64,000 nt of DNA from Mucilaginibacter sp. SMC90 (GCF_022811725.1 NZ_CP094527.1:992001-1056000); one strand, 5' to 3'; counted from the first letter of the stretch, positions 31,553-41,046 are shown. The notes: generated from the letters alone by a model not told the origin. Program-made: numbers and translations.

Positions 31553-32026
31553 TCACTCATGATGATAAGGCTCGCCCTTCATAATGGTGTAGGCCCTGTA
31601 CAACTGCTCCACAAAAAACAGGCGTACCATTTGGTGCGAAAATGTCATGCGCGAAAGGGAGATCTTGTCATTGGCCCGCTGGTAAACGGAAGCGTCAAAG
31701 CCATAAGGCCCGCCTATAATGAAGATCAGATTGGCAGATGTACTGATCTCTTTTTTATTGATGTAAGCCGCAAACTGGGTTGAAGTAAATTCGGAGCCTT
31801 TCTCATCCATCAATATCACAAAATCAAGCGGGGTGATTTTTTTCAGGATCAGTTCGGCTTCTTTTGCCTTTTGTTGCTCCGGGCTTAAGGCTTTGGTATT
31901 CTTAAGTTCTGGGATTTCGGCAAGCTCCAGTTTAGTGTAATGCTTTAGCCGTTTTACATATTTATCTATGCCTTCTTTCAGGTAGGCATCCTCAGTTTTG
32001 CCAACGGTAAGGAACGTGATTTTCAT
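31553..32026 (-). CDS. rlmH: 23S rRNA (pseudouridine1915-N3) methyltransferase
   Basis: With the ATG at 32026 the protein is 157 residues, the exact RlmH size. It begins MKITFLTVGKTEDAYLKEG and contains the SPOUT-fold SAM pocket (FVILMDEKGSEFTS, IFIIGGPYGFDASV) and the conserved ending SLSRMTFSHQMVRLFFVEQL plus YHHE. It methylates pseudouridine 1915 of helix 69 in assembled ribosomes. The reading frame stays open for a further 138 codons upstream, but that part runs antisense through the MutS-like gene and lacks homology-like features, so the short start is right. Confidence 0.95.
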   Translation of the reverse strand: MKITFLTVGKTEDAYLKEGIDKYVKRLKHYTKLELAEIPELKNTKALSPEQQKAKEAELILKKITPLDFVILMDEKGSEFTSTQFAAYINKKEISTSANLIFIIGGPYGFDASVYQRANDKISLSRMTFSHQMVRLFFVEQLYRAYTIMKGEPYHHE

Positions 32027-32089
32027 ATATGAAACAAATAAACGTTTATTTAAAATATATGTGTTTATTTTGGTTGAATTTATCTGCAA

Positions 32090-33898
32090 ATGGAACAAAC
32101 AATTATAACCGACTATACCCAACGGGCAAACCTTGCCGCTGCCGAAGCCGCCAAATATAAAAGTCTTGCCAATACTTACTCGCTTATGCGACTTGGCATC
32201 TTCGCCATGGTGGCTATCACTATAGCCTCCGCCATTCACTACGATGATTTCAGCATCATTGCTGTTGCTTTTGTATTGCTGGTTTTTGCCTTTGCCTGGC
32301 TGGTAGCGCGGCAAAGCGCTTTTGAAAAGCAAAAGCAGTACTATGACGACCTGCAACAGGTAAATGAAAACGAAATAGGCAGTATCCAAACGCACAGCAA
32401 TATCTACAACGATGGCGCGCGGTATGGTAACGACAAGCATTTTTATACGTCGGATCTGGATATCTATGGTAACGCGTCCCTATACCAGCTCATTAACCGC
32501 ACAGCCACCACGCCGGGGAATAATAAACTGGCCGACTGGCTCAACGCCCCGGCAAGTAAACAAACCGTATTACAGCGGCAGGAATCCGTTAAAGAAATAG
32601 CTGCCGGCAACAGTTGGAAACTCGACTTGCAAACACGCCTTATCTTCGCTATAAAACAGGACGTGAACCAGCTTAAAAACCTGTTCAAATACCTGCATAT
32701 CCCGCTGGGTATGCCCGGCGAAAAATGGCTTGCCACTTACACCAAAATAGCACCTTACCTTTTTACCGGGTTGTTGATTGTTGCTTATTTCTATCCCCCT
32801 GCAAAACTTGTTGCCACGGCTGTTGGCTTGTTTAATATGGGCGTGGTATTTTCAAAAGCGGCCTATATTCGCAAAGCCGATCTTATTGCCGGTAAAATAG
32901 GTGACACTTTATCCAATTATGCCGATGTGTTTAAGTGTATTGAAGATCAGCAATGGCAGGCCGTCTATAACAATACACTGGCTCAGCAATTAAAAACCAG
33001 TAAAACATCGGCCAAAATAAAAGAGCTTGGCCAACTGATCAATAAGCTTAATTACCACCTTAACATTATTATAGGCTTTGTACTCAACCTGTTTTTTTTG
33101 TGGGATATCCGCCAGATCATTGCTATTGAAAACTGGAAACGCCAAAACCAGGATAGCCTTGAAGCGGCTTTTGATGTTATTGCCGAGTTTGAATCGCTGG
33201 TGAGCCTGGCAGGTTTAGCTATAAACTATCCCGACTGGAGTTTCCCGGTTATAGATGACAGGCCAGGGTATACCCTCACGGGCAAAGCTATCGCCCATCC
33301 GCTTATTGATGCTGCCAAACGCATTGAAAATGATTACGAGCTTGATAATGCTTTTAAAGTAGATATCATCACCGGATCAAACATGGCTGGTAAAAGCACT
33401 TTTTTGCGTACTGTAGGCATTAACACCGTGCTGGCCTTAAGCGGTGCACCTGTTTGTGCCAAAAGCATGCAGGTATCGGTGATCACCATGATCAGCTACA
33501 TGCGGATCAAAGATTCGCTAAATGAAAGTACCTCAACTTTTAAGGCCGAGCTTGACCGTCTGCAAATGCTGCTGGCCGCAGTTGAAAACGAGCCTAAAGT
33601 GTTTTTCCTGATAGATGAGATGCTGAGAGGTACTAATTCGGTTGATAAATATCTCGGCTCTAAAGCGGTTATTGAACAGCTGATCCGCAAAAATGCGGTT
33701 GGTATGGTAGCCACCCATGATCTGCAGATCGCTCATCTCGAAACTAAATATCCTGATTACGTTCGTAATTTTTATTTTGATATCCAGGTGGTGAATGGCG
33801 AAATGCTGTTTGATTACAAGATCAAGCATGGCGAGTGCAAAACGTTTAACGCGTCGTTGCTGCTCAAACAGATAGGTATTGAGGTGGATTCGGAGTAG
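32090..33898 (+). CDS. Membrane-anchored MutS-like ATPase
   Basis: The 602-residue protein has two membrane helices near the N terminus (about residues 32-70, MRLGIFAMVAITIAS and IIAVAFVLLVFAFAWLVA) and probably two more in the middle (around 220-250 and 325-345). The C-terminal 180 residues are a MutS domain V ATPase: Walker A GSNMAGKSTFLRT (about 429-441), signature MRIKDSLNESTSTFKAEL, Walker B FFLIDEMLRGTNS (Asp509, Glu510) and the His switch ATHDLQIAHLE. There is no mismatch-recognition domain. The family is known in Bacteroidota, but its target is not. It diverges from rlmH. Confidence 0.88.
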   Translation: MEQTIITDYTQRANLAAAEAAKYKSLANTYSLMRLGIFAMVAITIASAIHYDDFSIIAVAFVLLVFAFAWLVARQSAFEKQKQYYDDLQQVNENEIGSIQTHSNIYNDGARYGNDKHFYTSDLDIYGNASLYQLINRTATTPGNNKLADWLNAPASKQTVLQRQESVKEIAAGNSWKLDLQTRLIFAIKQDVNQLKNLFKYLHIPLGMPGEKWLATYTKIAPYLFTGLLIVAYFYPPAKLVATAVGLFNMGVVFSKAAYIRKADLIAGKIGDTLSNYADVFKCIEDQQWQAVYNNTLAQQLKTSKTSAKIKELGQLINKLNYHLNIIIGFVLNLFFLWDIRQIIAIENWKRQNQDSLEAAFDVIAEFESLVSLAGLAINYPDWSFPVIDDRPGYTLTGKAIAHPLIDAAKRIENDYELDNAFKVDIITGSNMAGKSTFLRTVGINTVLALSGAPVCAKSMQVSVITMISYMRIKDSLNESTSTFKAELDRLQMLLAAVENEPKVFFLIDEMLRGTNSVDKYLGSKAVIEQLIRKNAVGMVATHDLQIAHLETKYPDYVRNFYFDIQVVNGEMLFDYKIKHGECKTFNASLLLKQIGIEVDSE

Positions 33899-33905
33899 CC
33901 CCATT

Positions 33906-34000
33906 CGTCATTGCGAGGTACGAAGCAATCCCAAACTACACAGAGAAACTTGCAATAGCCACTCTGTAAGTAGGGGATTGCTTCGTACCTCGCAATGACG
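33906..34000. repeat. GTCATTGCGAG family element, short variant
   Basis: Arms CGTCATTGCGAGGTACGAAG and CTTCGTACCTCGCAATGACG are a perfect inverted pair at the ends. The middle includes AGGGGATTG/CAATCCC. It lies 7 bp after the MutS-like stop codon and before the shared terminator. Confidence 0.85.
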
Positions 34001-34008
34001 GACGTATA

Positions 34009-34054
34009 AAAATAAAAGAGCCGGAAGCATTCACGCTTCCGGCTCTTTTATTTT
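34009..34054. terminator. Strong bidirectional terminator
   Basis: A 20-bp perfect stem (AAAATAAAAGAGCCGGAAGC and its inverse) with a 6-nt loop, A-rich on the left and T-rich on the right. It lies between the convergent MutS-like and TonB-receptor genes. Confidence 0.9.
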
Positions 34055-34092
34055 ATTTTCCTGATTCTAAAAGTCTTGACTTCTAAACAAAA

Positions 34093-36636
34093 TTATCTGC
34101 CTGGGCCTCCCTGGCCACCGGCTTGATCGCCTTGTTTTTGGTCATCATTGTTAACGCCTTTTTTCTGCTGATTAGGGTTACTGAAGCTAAGCTTACCAAA
34201 GCTATAGCTAAACGTTATGCCAAACGAGCGGAATGGGAAAGCTGTTGAGCTGGTTTGTGTAAAGCCAGGGCTGTTGATGTTTTGATCAAAGTGTTTATCC
34301 CTTGCAAATGGTTGTACGGTGTTAAAGCCGATAGCCAGTTTTTTATCCATAAACTGTTTTTTGAAACCAAATGCATAGATGCCGAACGATGGGTTAGTAC
34401 CCTGAATGGTACGGCGCGATGAGTTGGTAAAGCCAAACAACTCGGCAAGGAAATTATGCGGGAACTGGTACGATGCACTACCAAAAGCAGAGTATTGTAA
34501 ATAAGTACCTGTTGCCGATGAGTTTTCAATAAATACACCCTGCGGACTTGGGCTATAGGTAAACGCGTTAATGCTGGCACGTAAGGTCAATGGCTTAATA
34601 GGGCTTATTGATCCGAAAAAGCTTGCACCAATTGAATTGTTTATACCAACGTTTGAATAGGTGGTACGGGTAGCTATTACCGGTTTATTGTTTATGGTAT
34701 CAGTTATTGGCGTTGCTATACCTTCAATCAAATCGCTGGTGTGTTTATAATAAACAGAGAAGTTAAGCACTGATGATTTTATAAACGTGTTATAGTTTAA
34801 TTCAACAGTTTGCGAAATTTCAGGCGATAAATTAGGATTACCTACAGTTTGATTTTGCACGTTACTGCGGTTAATGAACGGGTTCAAAAACTGAAGGCTC
34901 GGGCGCTGAATACGTTTGCTGTATGATAATTTAAGCGTGTTGGCACCAAATTGTTTTTGCAAAGTTAAACTTGGGATGTAGGTAGTATAGCTTGCTGTAA
35001 AAGGCTCTAAAGTTTGGAAGCCAGAGCTGCCTTCTTCCTGGAAAGGATTTTGCGGGTCGCCTTTTATCCTGGTGTTTTCAACACGGCCACCTACTAATAT
35101 CGAGTAGCTTTTAGGCAGGGTAAATGTTAACACAGTATAGCCTGCGTATACATTCTGGTTATAATCATACAGGTTTGAATTTAACGCATCCCTAACCGGG
35201 TTGAGGCCTTCAGTATCAGTGTTAAATATATCATAATTACTGTTGATGCGGCGTTGTATAGTTTTAGCACCTGCCTCAATTTTTAACAGTTTGTTTACAG
35301 GTAAGGTATAATCTGCCTGTCCGGTATACTCGTTGTTTTTACCATTATTATCACCTATCTGGCTTGGGTTAACAGCAGTAAAGATGCTTGTATAATCGGT
35401 TGTAATATCGCTATGGCTCCACTGACCTGATATGATCAATTCGTGGCCTTCTTTTTTGAATTTGTGCGTGTAGTCGATATTCCAGTCAAAACCGCCAAAA
35501 TGATTGTGTGAGGTGGTTCTGCCGGTGTAGTCTAATGAGGTGCTATTCAGGGTACGGTTGTAATCACCACCGCCATCGGTGTTAAAACCACCGTCATTTA
35601 ATCTGAAAGTAGTGTTGATGCTGTTAAAGGCATTGAATTCGTACCCGGCTGTAACCGAACCTATAGCTCCGTGCCTTTTTATCCTGCTTGAGGTGTTATT
35701 GTGGTTATGCAAATCAACTGCTGGATCAGTTCCGTTTGCAGGAGTATTGATCACCTGGTCGAAAGTGGTTAACGAAGTTTGTGGCCATGTTAAGTTACCA
35801 CCGGCATTAATACCTAAACTGAAACGGTTTTTGTTATAGTTGAGGTTAACGTTGCCGTTATTTTGACGCGTACCTACACCGCCGCTCACCGAACCACTAA
35901 CGCCCGAAACATTTTTTTGTTTAGTGATGATATTAAGGATACCGCCCGAACCTTCGGCATCGTATTTAGCTGATGGAGAAGTTACAACCTCAATGCTCTT
36001 GATCTGATCGGCAGGAATGGTTTTCAATACATCAGATAAACTTGCTGATGTTGCACCTGACGGCTTTCCGTTGATCAGCACTTTAATGTTCTGATCGCCG
36101 CGGATAGATACGTTGCCATTAATGTCAACGTTTACCAAAGGTACTTTTTGCAGTACATCGGTAGCGTTGCCGCCCGCTGCTGTCAGATCTTTTTCGGCGT
36201 TATAAACTATCTTGTCAATCTTGTTTTCGATCAATGCAGCCTGGCCAACCACCGAAACTTCTTTCAATGCGTGTGAGCTTGGGGCCAAAAAGATCTGGCC
36301 AAGCTTAGCATCAGGTTTTGATGGGGTAGTGGTTACCTGGTCAACATATTTAGTTGGATAACCAATAAAAGATATAGCCAGTTTATATACGCCCGGCTTT
36401 ATATTGTCCAATTTAAAGTTTCCTTTTTCATCGGTTACAACCCCGGTAATTGGCGATTTGCCGCCGCTGCGGTATAAACCAACCGAGGCGTAGTCCATTG
36501 GTTTTTTTGTAAGCGAATCAACGATAGTGCCTGATATTCTGCCCGTTGTGGTAGGTCCGCCGCCGCCCACTCCAAATTGGGCCTGAGCCGAAAAAGCAAA
36601 GCAGAATAATGCAATAAGTATGTAAAAACGTTTCAT
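34093..36636 (-). CDS. TonB-dependent receptor-like outer-membrane beta-barrel protein
   Basis: The 847-residue protein has a signal peptide (FYILIALFCFAFSAQA). A CarboxypepD_reg-like beta-sandwich follows (about residues 33-115, GRISGTIVDSLTKKPMDYAS), then a plug domain (DVLQKVPLVNVDINGNVSIR, VLINGKPSGA) and a long beta barrel ending FGITFSYSFGKLSF. The last 25 residues are polar and Gly-rich (QGDQAGGQGGPGR) and follow the barrel. This architecture is the outer membrane beta-barrel family found in Bacteroidota, in which many members lack a SusD partner. The ligand is unknown; there is no SusD, anti-sigma or transporter gene next to it. It is monocistronic. Confidence 0.9.
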   Translation of the reverse strand: MKRFYILIALFCFAFSAQAQFGVGGGGPTTTGRISGTIVDSLTKKPMDYASVGLYRSGGKSPITGVVTDEKGNFKLDNIKPGVYKLAISFIGYPTKYVDQVTTTPSKPDAKLGQIFLAPSSHALKEVSVVGQAALIENKIDKIVYNAEKDLTAAGGNATDVLQKVPLVNVDINGNVSIRGDQNIKVLINGKPSGATSASLSDVLKTIPADQIKSIEVVTSPSAKYDAEGSGGILNIITKQKNVSGVSGSVSGGVGTRQNNGNVNLNYNKNRFSLGINAGGNLTWPQTSLTTFDQVINTPANGTDPAVDLHNHNNTSSRIKRHGAIGSVTAGYEFNAFNSINTTFRLNDGGFNTDGGGDYNRTLNSTSLDYTGRTTSHNHFGGFDWNIDYTHKFKKEGHELIISGQWSHSDITTDYTSIFTAVNPSQIGDNNGKNNEYTGQADYTLPVNKLLKIEAGAKTIQRRINSNYDIFNTDTEGLNPVRDALNSNLYDYNQNVYAGYTVLTFTLPKSYSILVGGRVENTRIKGDPQNPFQEEGSSGFQTLEPFTASYTTYIPSLTLQKQFGANTLKLSYSKRIQRPSLQFLNPFINRSNVQNQTVGNPNLSPEISQTVELNYNTFIKSSVLNFSVYYKHTSDLIEGIATPITDTINNKPVIATRTTYSNVGINNSIGASFFGSISPIKPLTLRASINAFTYSPSPQGVFIENSSATGTYLQYSAFGSASYQFPHNFLAELFGFTNSSRRTIQGTNPSFGIYAFGFKKQFMDKKLAIGFNTVQPFARDKHFDQNINSPGFTQTSSTAFPFRSFGITFSYSFGKLSFSNPNQQKKGVNNDDQKQGDQAGGQGGPGR

Positions 36637-36822
36637 TTAGTGTTATTTTGATAATTGGAGGCGAAAATACCCTAAATGTTACACGCTTAAATTTTATTTT
36701 TTTACTAAAAGTGCAATTGTCATGTATTAGTTACACTAACATGATATAAACCGTAGATTTTACAATAGGCGTTTAAACAAGCGTTTACAATACGGTGACA
36801 AAGGGGGGGTATCAACAAAAAA

Positions 36823-36878
36823 CGTCATTGCGAGGTACGAAGCAATCCCCGATTAGCTGAGCAGCTATAAAAGTTCAG
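36823..36878. repeat. Truncated GTCATTGCGAG element
   Basis: Only the left half (CGTCATTGCGAGGTACGAAG followed by CAATCCCCGATTAGCTGAGC) is present. It stops just before the left end of the composite element at 36881, as if interrupted by it. A complete relative with the same inner sequence lies at 37303-37397. Confidence 0.7.
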
Positions 36879-36880
36879 CT

Positions 36881-37232
36881 TGTGGTCGGTGTTTTCACCA
36901 CAGGTGTTCGGAAGATGAAATTATCTCTACTTTTTAAATAAAAAAATATGTCATTGCGAGCGTAGCGCGGCAATCTCGTAGCCAATGCATATCCGCCCTG
37001 TATAGGTACGGGATTGCCACGTCGCCCCAAGTGCTCTTGCCCTCGCCGCTCCTCGCAATGACATAGCTTTTTTAACCAGCATTCCCAACCGATCTGAATC
37101 TTCCGAACACCTGTGGTGTTTTCACCGCACCATATGATTTACTGGTCGATTGTTCAATCTAATGACTGCGAATATCGGAAGTTTACGGCCGGGTTGTAAG
37201 GCAAAAGTGGTGCGGTGAAAACACCGACCACA
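36881..37232. repeat. Composite nested element, copy 1
   Basis: A 352-bp element with perfect 19-bp terminal inverted repeats (TGTGGTCGGTGTTTTCACC). It contains a long GTCATTGCGAG palindrome (36948-37064), flanked by inverted copies of GTTCGGAAGAT / ATCTTCCGAAC. A second hairpin block follows (GTGTTTTCACCGCACCATAT ... GTGGTGCGGTGAAAACACC). No reading frame of note. A related element lies at 58034-58323. Confidence 0.75.
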
Positions 37233-37302
37233 GGCTAAAACCTGAAAAAAAATGCGATGATATGTTAAAAAATCACCATTGATAATCAATAACTTACAAT
37301 AA

Positions 37303-37397
37303 CGTCATTATAAGGTACGAAGCAATCCCCGATTAGCTGAGCGGCTATAAAAGTTCGCCCTGTATAGTTTTGAATTGCTTCGTACCTCGCAATGACG
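37303..37397. repeat. GTCATTGCGAG family element, short variant
   Basis: A full element with a slightly decayed left arm (CGTCATTATAAGGTACGAAG) and an intact right arm (CTTCGTACCTCGCAATGACG). It lies 42 bp beyond the 3' end of the DUF4249 gene. Together with 36823-37232 it accounts for most of the 802-bp gene-free gap at 36637-37438. Confidence 0.8.
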
Positions 37398-37438
37398 GTG
37401 GTAAGATCACATTTTCTCTTGAGAATGTGCCTTATTTT

Positions 37439-38251
37439 TTACTGCGTAGTTACCCTCAAATTTAAAGTATCGGCCTGCATGGCGGTAAATATGCCCAGGC
37501 CATTAACCACATTGGTTGGGGTGTTTACTAAGTTTTGTGAACTGCCGCGGGTATTGGTGGTAAGTACATTGATGTACTCGTCATTTACTCTTAGCAGTAT
37601 CACCTTATAAAGCCCGTAGTATTTAAAGGTAGTTTGGGTAATGTTATATATCGAAGTTCGTTCGGTATTGATCTCAAAGCTTGGGTTCCTGTTACTCCTT
37701 ACTGCTATGATTTCAAAGGGGTTACTGTCAGTATTTTTGAAAAGCAGTATATGCTGTAACGAATCGGGGTTTGTCCAGGTCACTGTTTGGAGTACCTTAT
37801 CGTTATAAGCCTGATCAAGCGTGTTTGGCTCATGGAATACACTATCGGTCAGTTTAAACCCAATGGGTTTTCCGGGCATAACTGTTGATGCACTTATTGC
37901 CACATTGTTATAATTAAACTGCATGGTGTAAGTTTTACCTGCTGTTATAAATGCAGCATCACTATAGGTATAGGTACCGTTTGTTCCTTCGGTAAGCTTT
38001 ACCGATTGTGTGCCGTTGCTGATATTGATGGTAAGCCCGGTAATAGCAGATCCGTAAGTAGCCGTGTCGGTTAAGTCCTTTTGTTGATATACCTTTAATG
38101 ACAGTGGCTGTCCGGCAACAAGGTAAGCTTCAACAACGGGTTTATTCACCGCATTAACGTCAGATGAGTTTTTTTTGCAGGCCGATGCCATGATCAGGAA
38201 GCCGGCTATCAATGCAAAGTTTATATATCGTATGTATGTTTTTATTTCCAT
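37439..38251 (-). CDS. DUF4249 lipoprotein
   Basis: Encodes 270 residues with a lipoprotein signal (INFALIAGFLIMASAC, Cys at about residue 25, then KK). The mature part (VNKPVVEAYLVAGQPLSLKV, DTATYGSAITGLTINISNGT, then TAGKTYTMQFNYNNVAISAS) matches the DUF4249 Ig-like/beta-sandwich family. DUF4249 genes typically follow TonB-dependent receptor genes in Bacteroidota. Here the start overlaps the receptor gene by 10 bp, so the two are translationally coupled and probably act together at the outer membrane, perhaps as a substrate-capture lipoprotein. The substrate is unknown. Confidence 0.88.
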   Translation of the reverse strand: MEIKTYIRYINFALIAGFLIMASACKKNSSDVNAVNKPVVEAYLVAGQPLSLKVYQQKDLTDTATYGSAITGLTINISNGTQSVKLTEGTNGTYTYSDAAFITAGKTYTMQFNYNNVAISASTVMPGKPIGFKLTDSVFHEPNTLDQAYNDKVLQTVTWTNPDSLQHILLFKNTDSNPFEIIAVRSNRNPSFEINTERTSIYNITQTTFKYYGLYKVILLRVNDEYINVLTTNTRGSSQNLVNTPTNVVNGLGIFTAMQADTLNLRVTTQ

Positions 38252-41046
38252 CTTAAGCTTAATGTAACGTTAGGGGTAAAGCCGAGGTAGTTGACATCGG
38301 TAGTGATAACCTGGTTGTTTTGCATTTGGTATTCGCGGTACCAGATATTAGTGTGGTTATAAACGTTGAACAATGATAAACCTATCGAGCCTATTTTGTT
38401 TCCGTCTATCTTAAGCAGGTCATATGATACCGACATATCCAACCTGTGATAGGCCGGCAGGCGTTCGGCATTTTTATCGCTGATGTTAAGGTAAGTGATA
38501 CTGTTGCCGTCAACCGTTTTTATGGTGTAGCTGGATAGGGGCGCAGTGTATGGGTGGCCTGTACTGAACAGGAAGGTGGCCGCAAAGTTCCAGCGTTCGT
38601 AATGATACATGTTAATGGATTTAAATTCGTGACGCACGTCCTGGTCCGCGGCGTAATAATCGTTACCGAAGGCCGAGAATTTGTTCTGGGCCCGTGCAAG
38701 GGTGTAGCTGATCCAGCCGGTATAACGTCCCATTTTTTTCTGTACCAAAAACTCAACACCATTAGTGCGGCCTGTTCCCTGGTAAAAATCTTCCGTAACG
38801 CTTTGGGTTTGGTTCTGGCTGGCATCCATCCTGAAGCCGCCACCGGCAACTTGCGTTTGCCTTACCGTGTACTGTGTAAGGCCGCTAAGCGTTTTGTAGT
38901 ACCCTTCAACACTAAACAAAAACTGATCGGTTTCATAACTTGTACCCAATATGTAATGCCTCGCCATGCCAACCGGGATATTGCTGTTATTGGATAGCAC
39001 CCAGAAATTACGGTTGCCGCCCAAAATATCCTCCCGGATAACCTGGTTTTCAAACTGGTAAAACTGCCCGGTTGCACCTTTTATTGTAAGCTTGTCGGTA
39101 AGGCTATAACTTGCCGAAAGCCGTGGTTCAAAGTAGGGTTTGGCTGTTGGGCCAAAATAACTTGCACGCAAACCGGGCTGGATATGAAATTTATTGTTTG
39201 GATCGATGGCCAGCTCGGTGTAAAAACCAGCCAGTACCGCATTGTTGTGTTGATTAATAAGTTTGCTGGTGTCATTTTGGGTGTACTCATAGTCTATTTT
39301 TTTGTATGACGCAAAACCACCAAATAGTAGCTTGTATTTGTTGCTGGCCGTCCATTCCCATTCAGATTTGTAGCTCACATCCTTCAGGTTGTTGGTTTCG
39401 AGCGTGCCTGTACTAAGGGTATGTGAAATACCATTGGTATCGATCTGTGCAAAACCTGAGGTGCTGCGGTTTCTGTCATTAAAATAAGACGAGTAGGTAA
39501 TGTAATTATTGGAGTATAGTTTTTTGTTCCACTGTCTGAACCATTTGATACTGCTGCCTAAGTTGCCATATTTAGTGTAATCTGTTATGTTGATCCCGCT
39601 GCTGCCCGATGACAGGAATGAGGGCAGGCCCAGTTGCCTGCTGTTATCTGTTTTATCAGTACCGGTGTATAAGCTCCATGACACTTTATCTTTTTGACTT
39701 ATACTATAGGTATACTTGGCATCAAAATCATAAAAGTATGAGCTTGGCGTAATTTGGTTGGCAAAGCCCCCGCCCCCGCCAAAGCCGCCACGGCCGCCAC
39801 CTCCACCCGGGCCGCCGCCCTGTGTAGTTGTTTGGTTAAACTGGTTAAAGATCTTATTGTAAAACGGCCCCTGGTATGAGCGCCTCACCGCTAAAAGCAA
39901 GGTCGACTTATCCGACAGCGGTGTTTCCAGGTAACCGCTGGCGCTTAGTAAACTTAAATCGGTGCCAATGTTAGTTTCGTTCTTGTTACCCTCCTTGCCG
40001 TTAAGTTCTGTAACGCTCGAAAGCCTGCCGCCATATTTGGCCGTAAAGCCGCCTTTATACAGTTGAACATCTTTAATGGCGCTGGCGTTAAAAGCGCTGA
40101 AAAATCCGTAAAGGTGATCAACCTGGTAAATGGTGAAGCCATCCAGTACAACCAGGTTCTGATCGGGCGTGCCGCCACGTACATAAGCGCCGGATGAGGA
40201 TTCGTTTGTGCCGCTTACACCGGGCATCAGCTGAAAGGCCCGCAGCACATCTTTATCGCCCATGGTTGGCAGCTTATCTAAATTGGCCGGCGAAAGCTGT
40301 AACACGCCCACCTGCCTGCTGTCGGTATTCATAACGCCGCTTTTTTTACCTGTAATGGTAACTTCATTTAAGCTGTTGAGCGATGAATATAAACCGCAGA
40401 TCAACGGCGAATTCATCTTTTCGCTGCTCAGCCTGAAGTAATCGGTTTGGTAACCCGTATATGAAACCTCCACTACCGATGTATCTGAAGGTACCCTGAA
40501 CATGGTAAAATAACCATCGGCATTGGTCATCACATTAAGATCGGTTCCGCGGATCTTAACTGTTGCCGAAGGGAGCGATTCGCCTGTTTGCTGATCGATG
40601 ACCCGCCCATTAATACTAACCAGGAAATGTTTAGGCCTGGCCTTAGGAGCCTCAATTTCTTTGGCCTTCACCGCATTGGAAGCCTGAAGCGATAGCTTGT
40701 TTAGCTTTTGTAACCTGGCCAGGTCATCCGTATTTTGAAGAATGTAAATTGTTCCGCTTGATTCAATCCAATAATGCAGGTTGTTTTCATTACAAACCTT
40801 GGCAATTACCTCCTTTAACGGTTCTTCAAAAAAGTGTTCCACAACATCCATTTCATGCAATGGCTCCCGTTCAAATACAATGCGGACCTTGTAATCCATA
40901 GCCAGTGTATCAAATAGCTGATCAAGAGGGCATGAAAAAAAATGGTTAACTACAATTTTTTTAAGTTTTTGCTGCGTTTGCTGACCCTGAGCCACCATAC
41001 CGCAAAACACGAATGAGGTTATTAACAATAGGGAAAATTTCTTCAT
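38242..41046 (-). CDS. TonB-dependent receptor with N-terminal STN domain
   Basis: I start at the ATG at 41046, which gives 934 residues and a signal peptide (FSLLLITSFVFCGMVAQG). The frame is open further upstream but without features. In order come an STN domain (about residues 30-110, CPLDQLFDTLAMDYKVRIVF), a carboxypeptidase-like sandwich (GRVIDQQTGESLPSATVKIR), a plug (AFQLMPGVSGTNESSSGAYV, NLVVLDGFTIYQVDHLYG) and a barrel ending in NVTLSLRW. A Gly-rich insert ([18 protein letters not shown]) sits in an apparent extracellular loop. STN domains usually signal to FecR-type anti-sigma factors, but no fecI/fecR is nearby. A LytS/LytTR pair lies upstream instead. Confidence 0.92.
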   Translation of the reverse strand: MKKFSLLLITSFVFCGMVAQGQQTQQKLKKIVVNHFFSCPLDQLFDTLAMDYKVRIVFEREPLHEMDVVEHFFEEPLKEVIAKVCNENNLHYWIESSGTIYILQNTDDLARLQKLNKLSLQASNAVKAKEIEAPKARPKHFLVSINGRVIDQQTGESLPSATVKIRGTDLNVMTNADGYFTMFRVPSDTSVVEVSYTGYQTDYFRLSSEKMNSPLICGLYSSLNSLNEVTITGKKSGVMNTDSRQVGVLQLSPANLDKLPTMGDKDVLRAFQLMPGVSGTNESSSGAYVRGGTPDQNLVVLDGFTIYQVDHLYGFFSAFNASAIKDVQLYKGGFTAKYGGRLSSVTELNGKEGNKNETNIGTDLSLLSASGYLETPLSDKSTLLLAVRRSYQGPFYNKIFNQFNQTTTQGGGPGGGGGRGGFGGGGGFANQITPSSYFYDFDAKYTYSISQKDKVSWSLYTGTDKTDNSRQLGLPSFLSSGSSGINITDYTKYGNLGSSIKWFRQWNKKLYSNNYITYSSYFNDRNRSTSGFAQIDTNGISHTLSTGTLETNNLKDVSYKSEWEWTASNKYKLLFGGFASYKKIDYEYTQNDTSKLINQHNNAVLAGFYTELAIDPNNKFHIQPGLRASYFGPTAKPYFEPRLSASYSLTDKLTIKGATGQFYQFENQVIREDILGGNRNFWVLSNNSNIPVGMARHYILGTSYETDQFLFSVEGYYKTLSGLTQYTVRQTQVAGGGFRMDASQNQTQSVTEDFYQGTGRTNGVEFLVQKKMGRYTGWISYTLARAQNKFSAFGNDYYAADQDVRHEFKSINMYHYERWNFAATFLFSTGHPYTAPLSSYTIKTVDGNSITYLNISDKNAERLPAYHRLDMSVSYDLLKIDGNKIGSIGLSLFNVYNHTNIWYREYQMQNNQVITTDVNYLGFTPNVTLSLRWK

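Noticed and set aside
31553..32440. A 295-codon minus-strand reading frame covering rlmH and its upstream region
   Set aside because: Only the last 157 codons match RlmH. The first 138 are antisense to the start of the MutS-like gene and have no family features, so I use the ATG at 32026.
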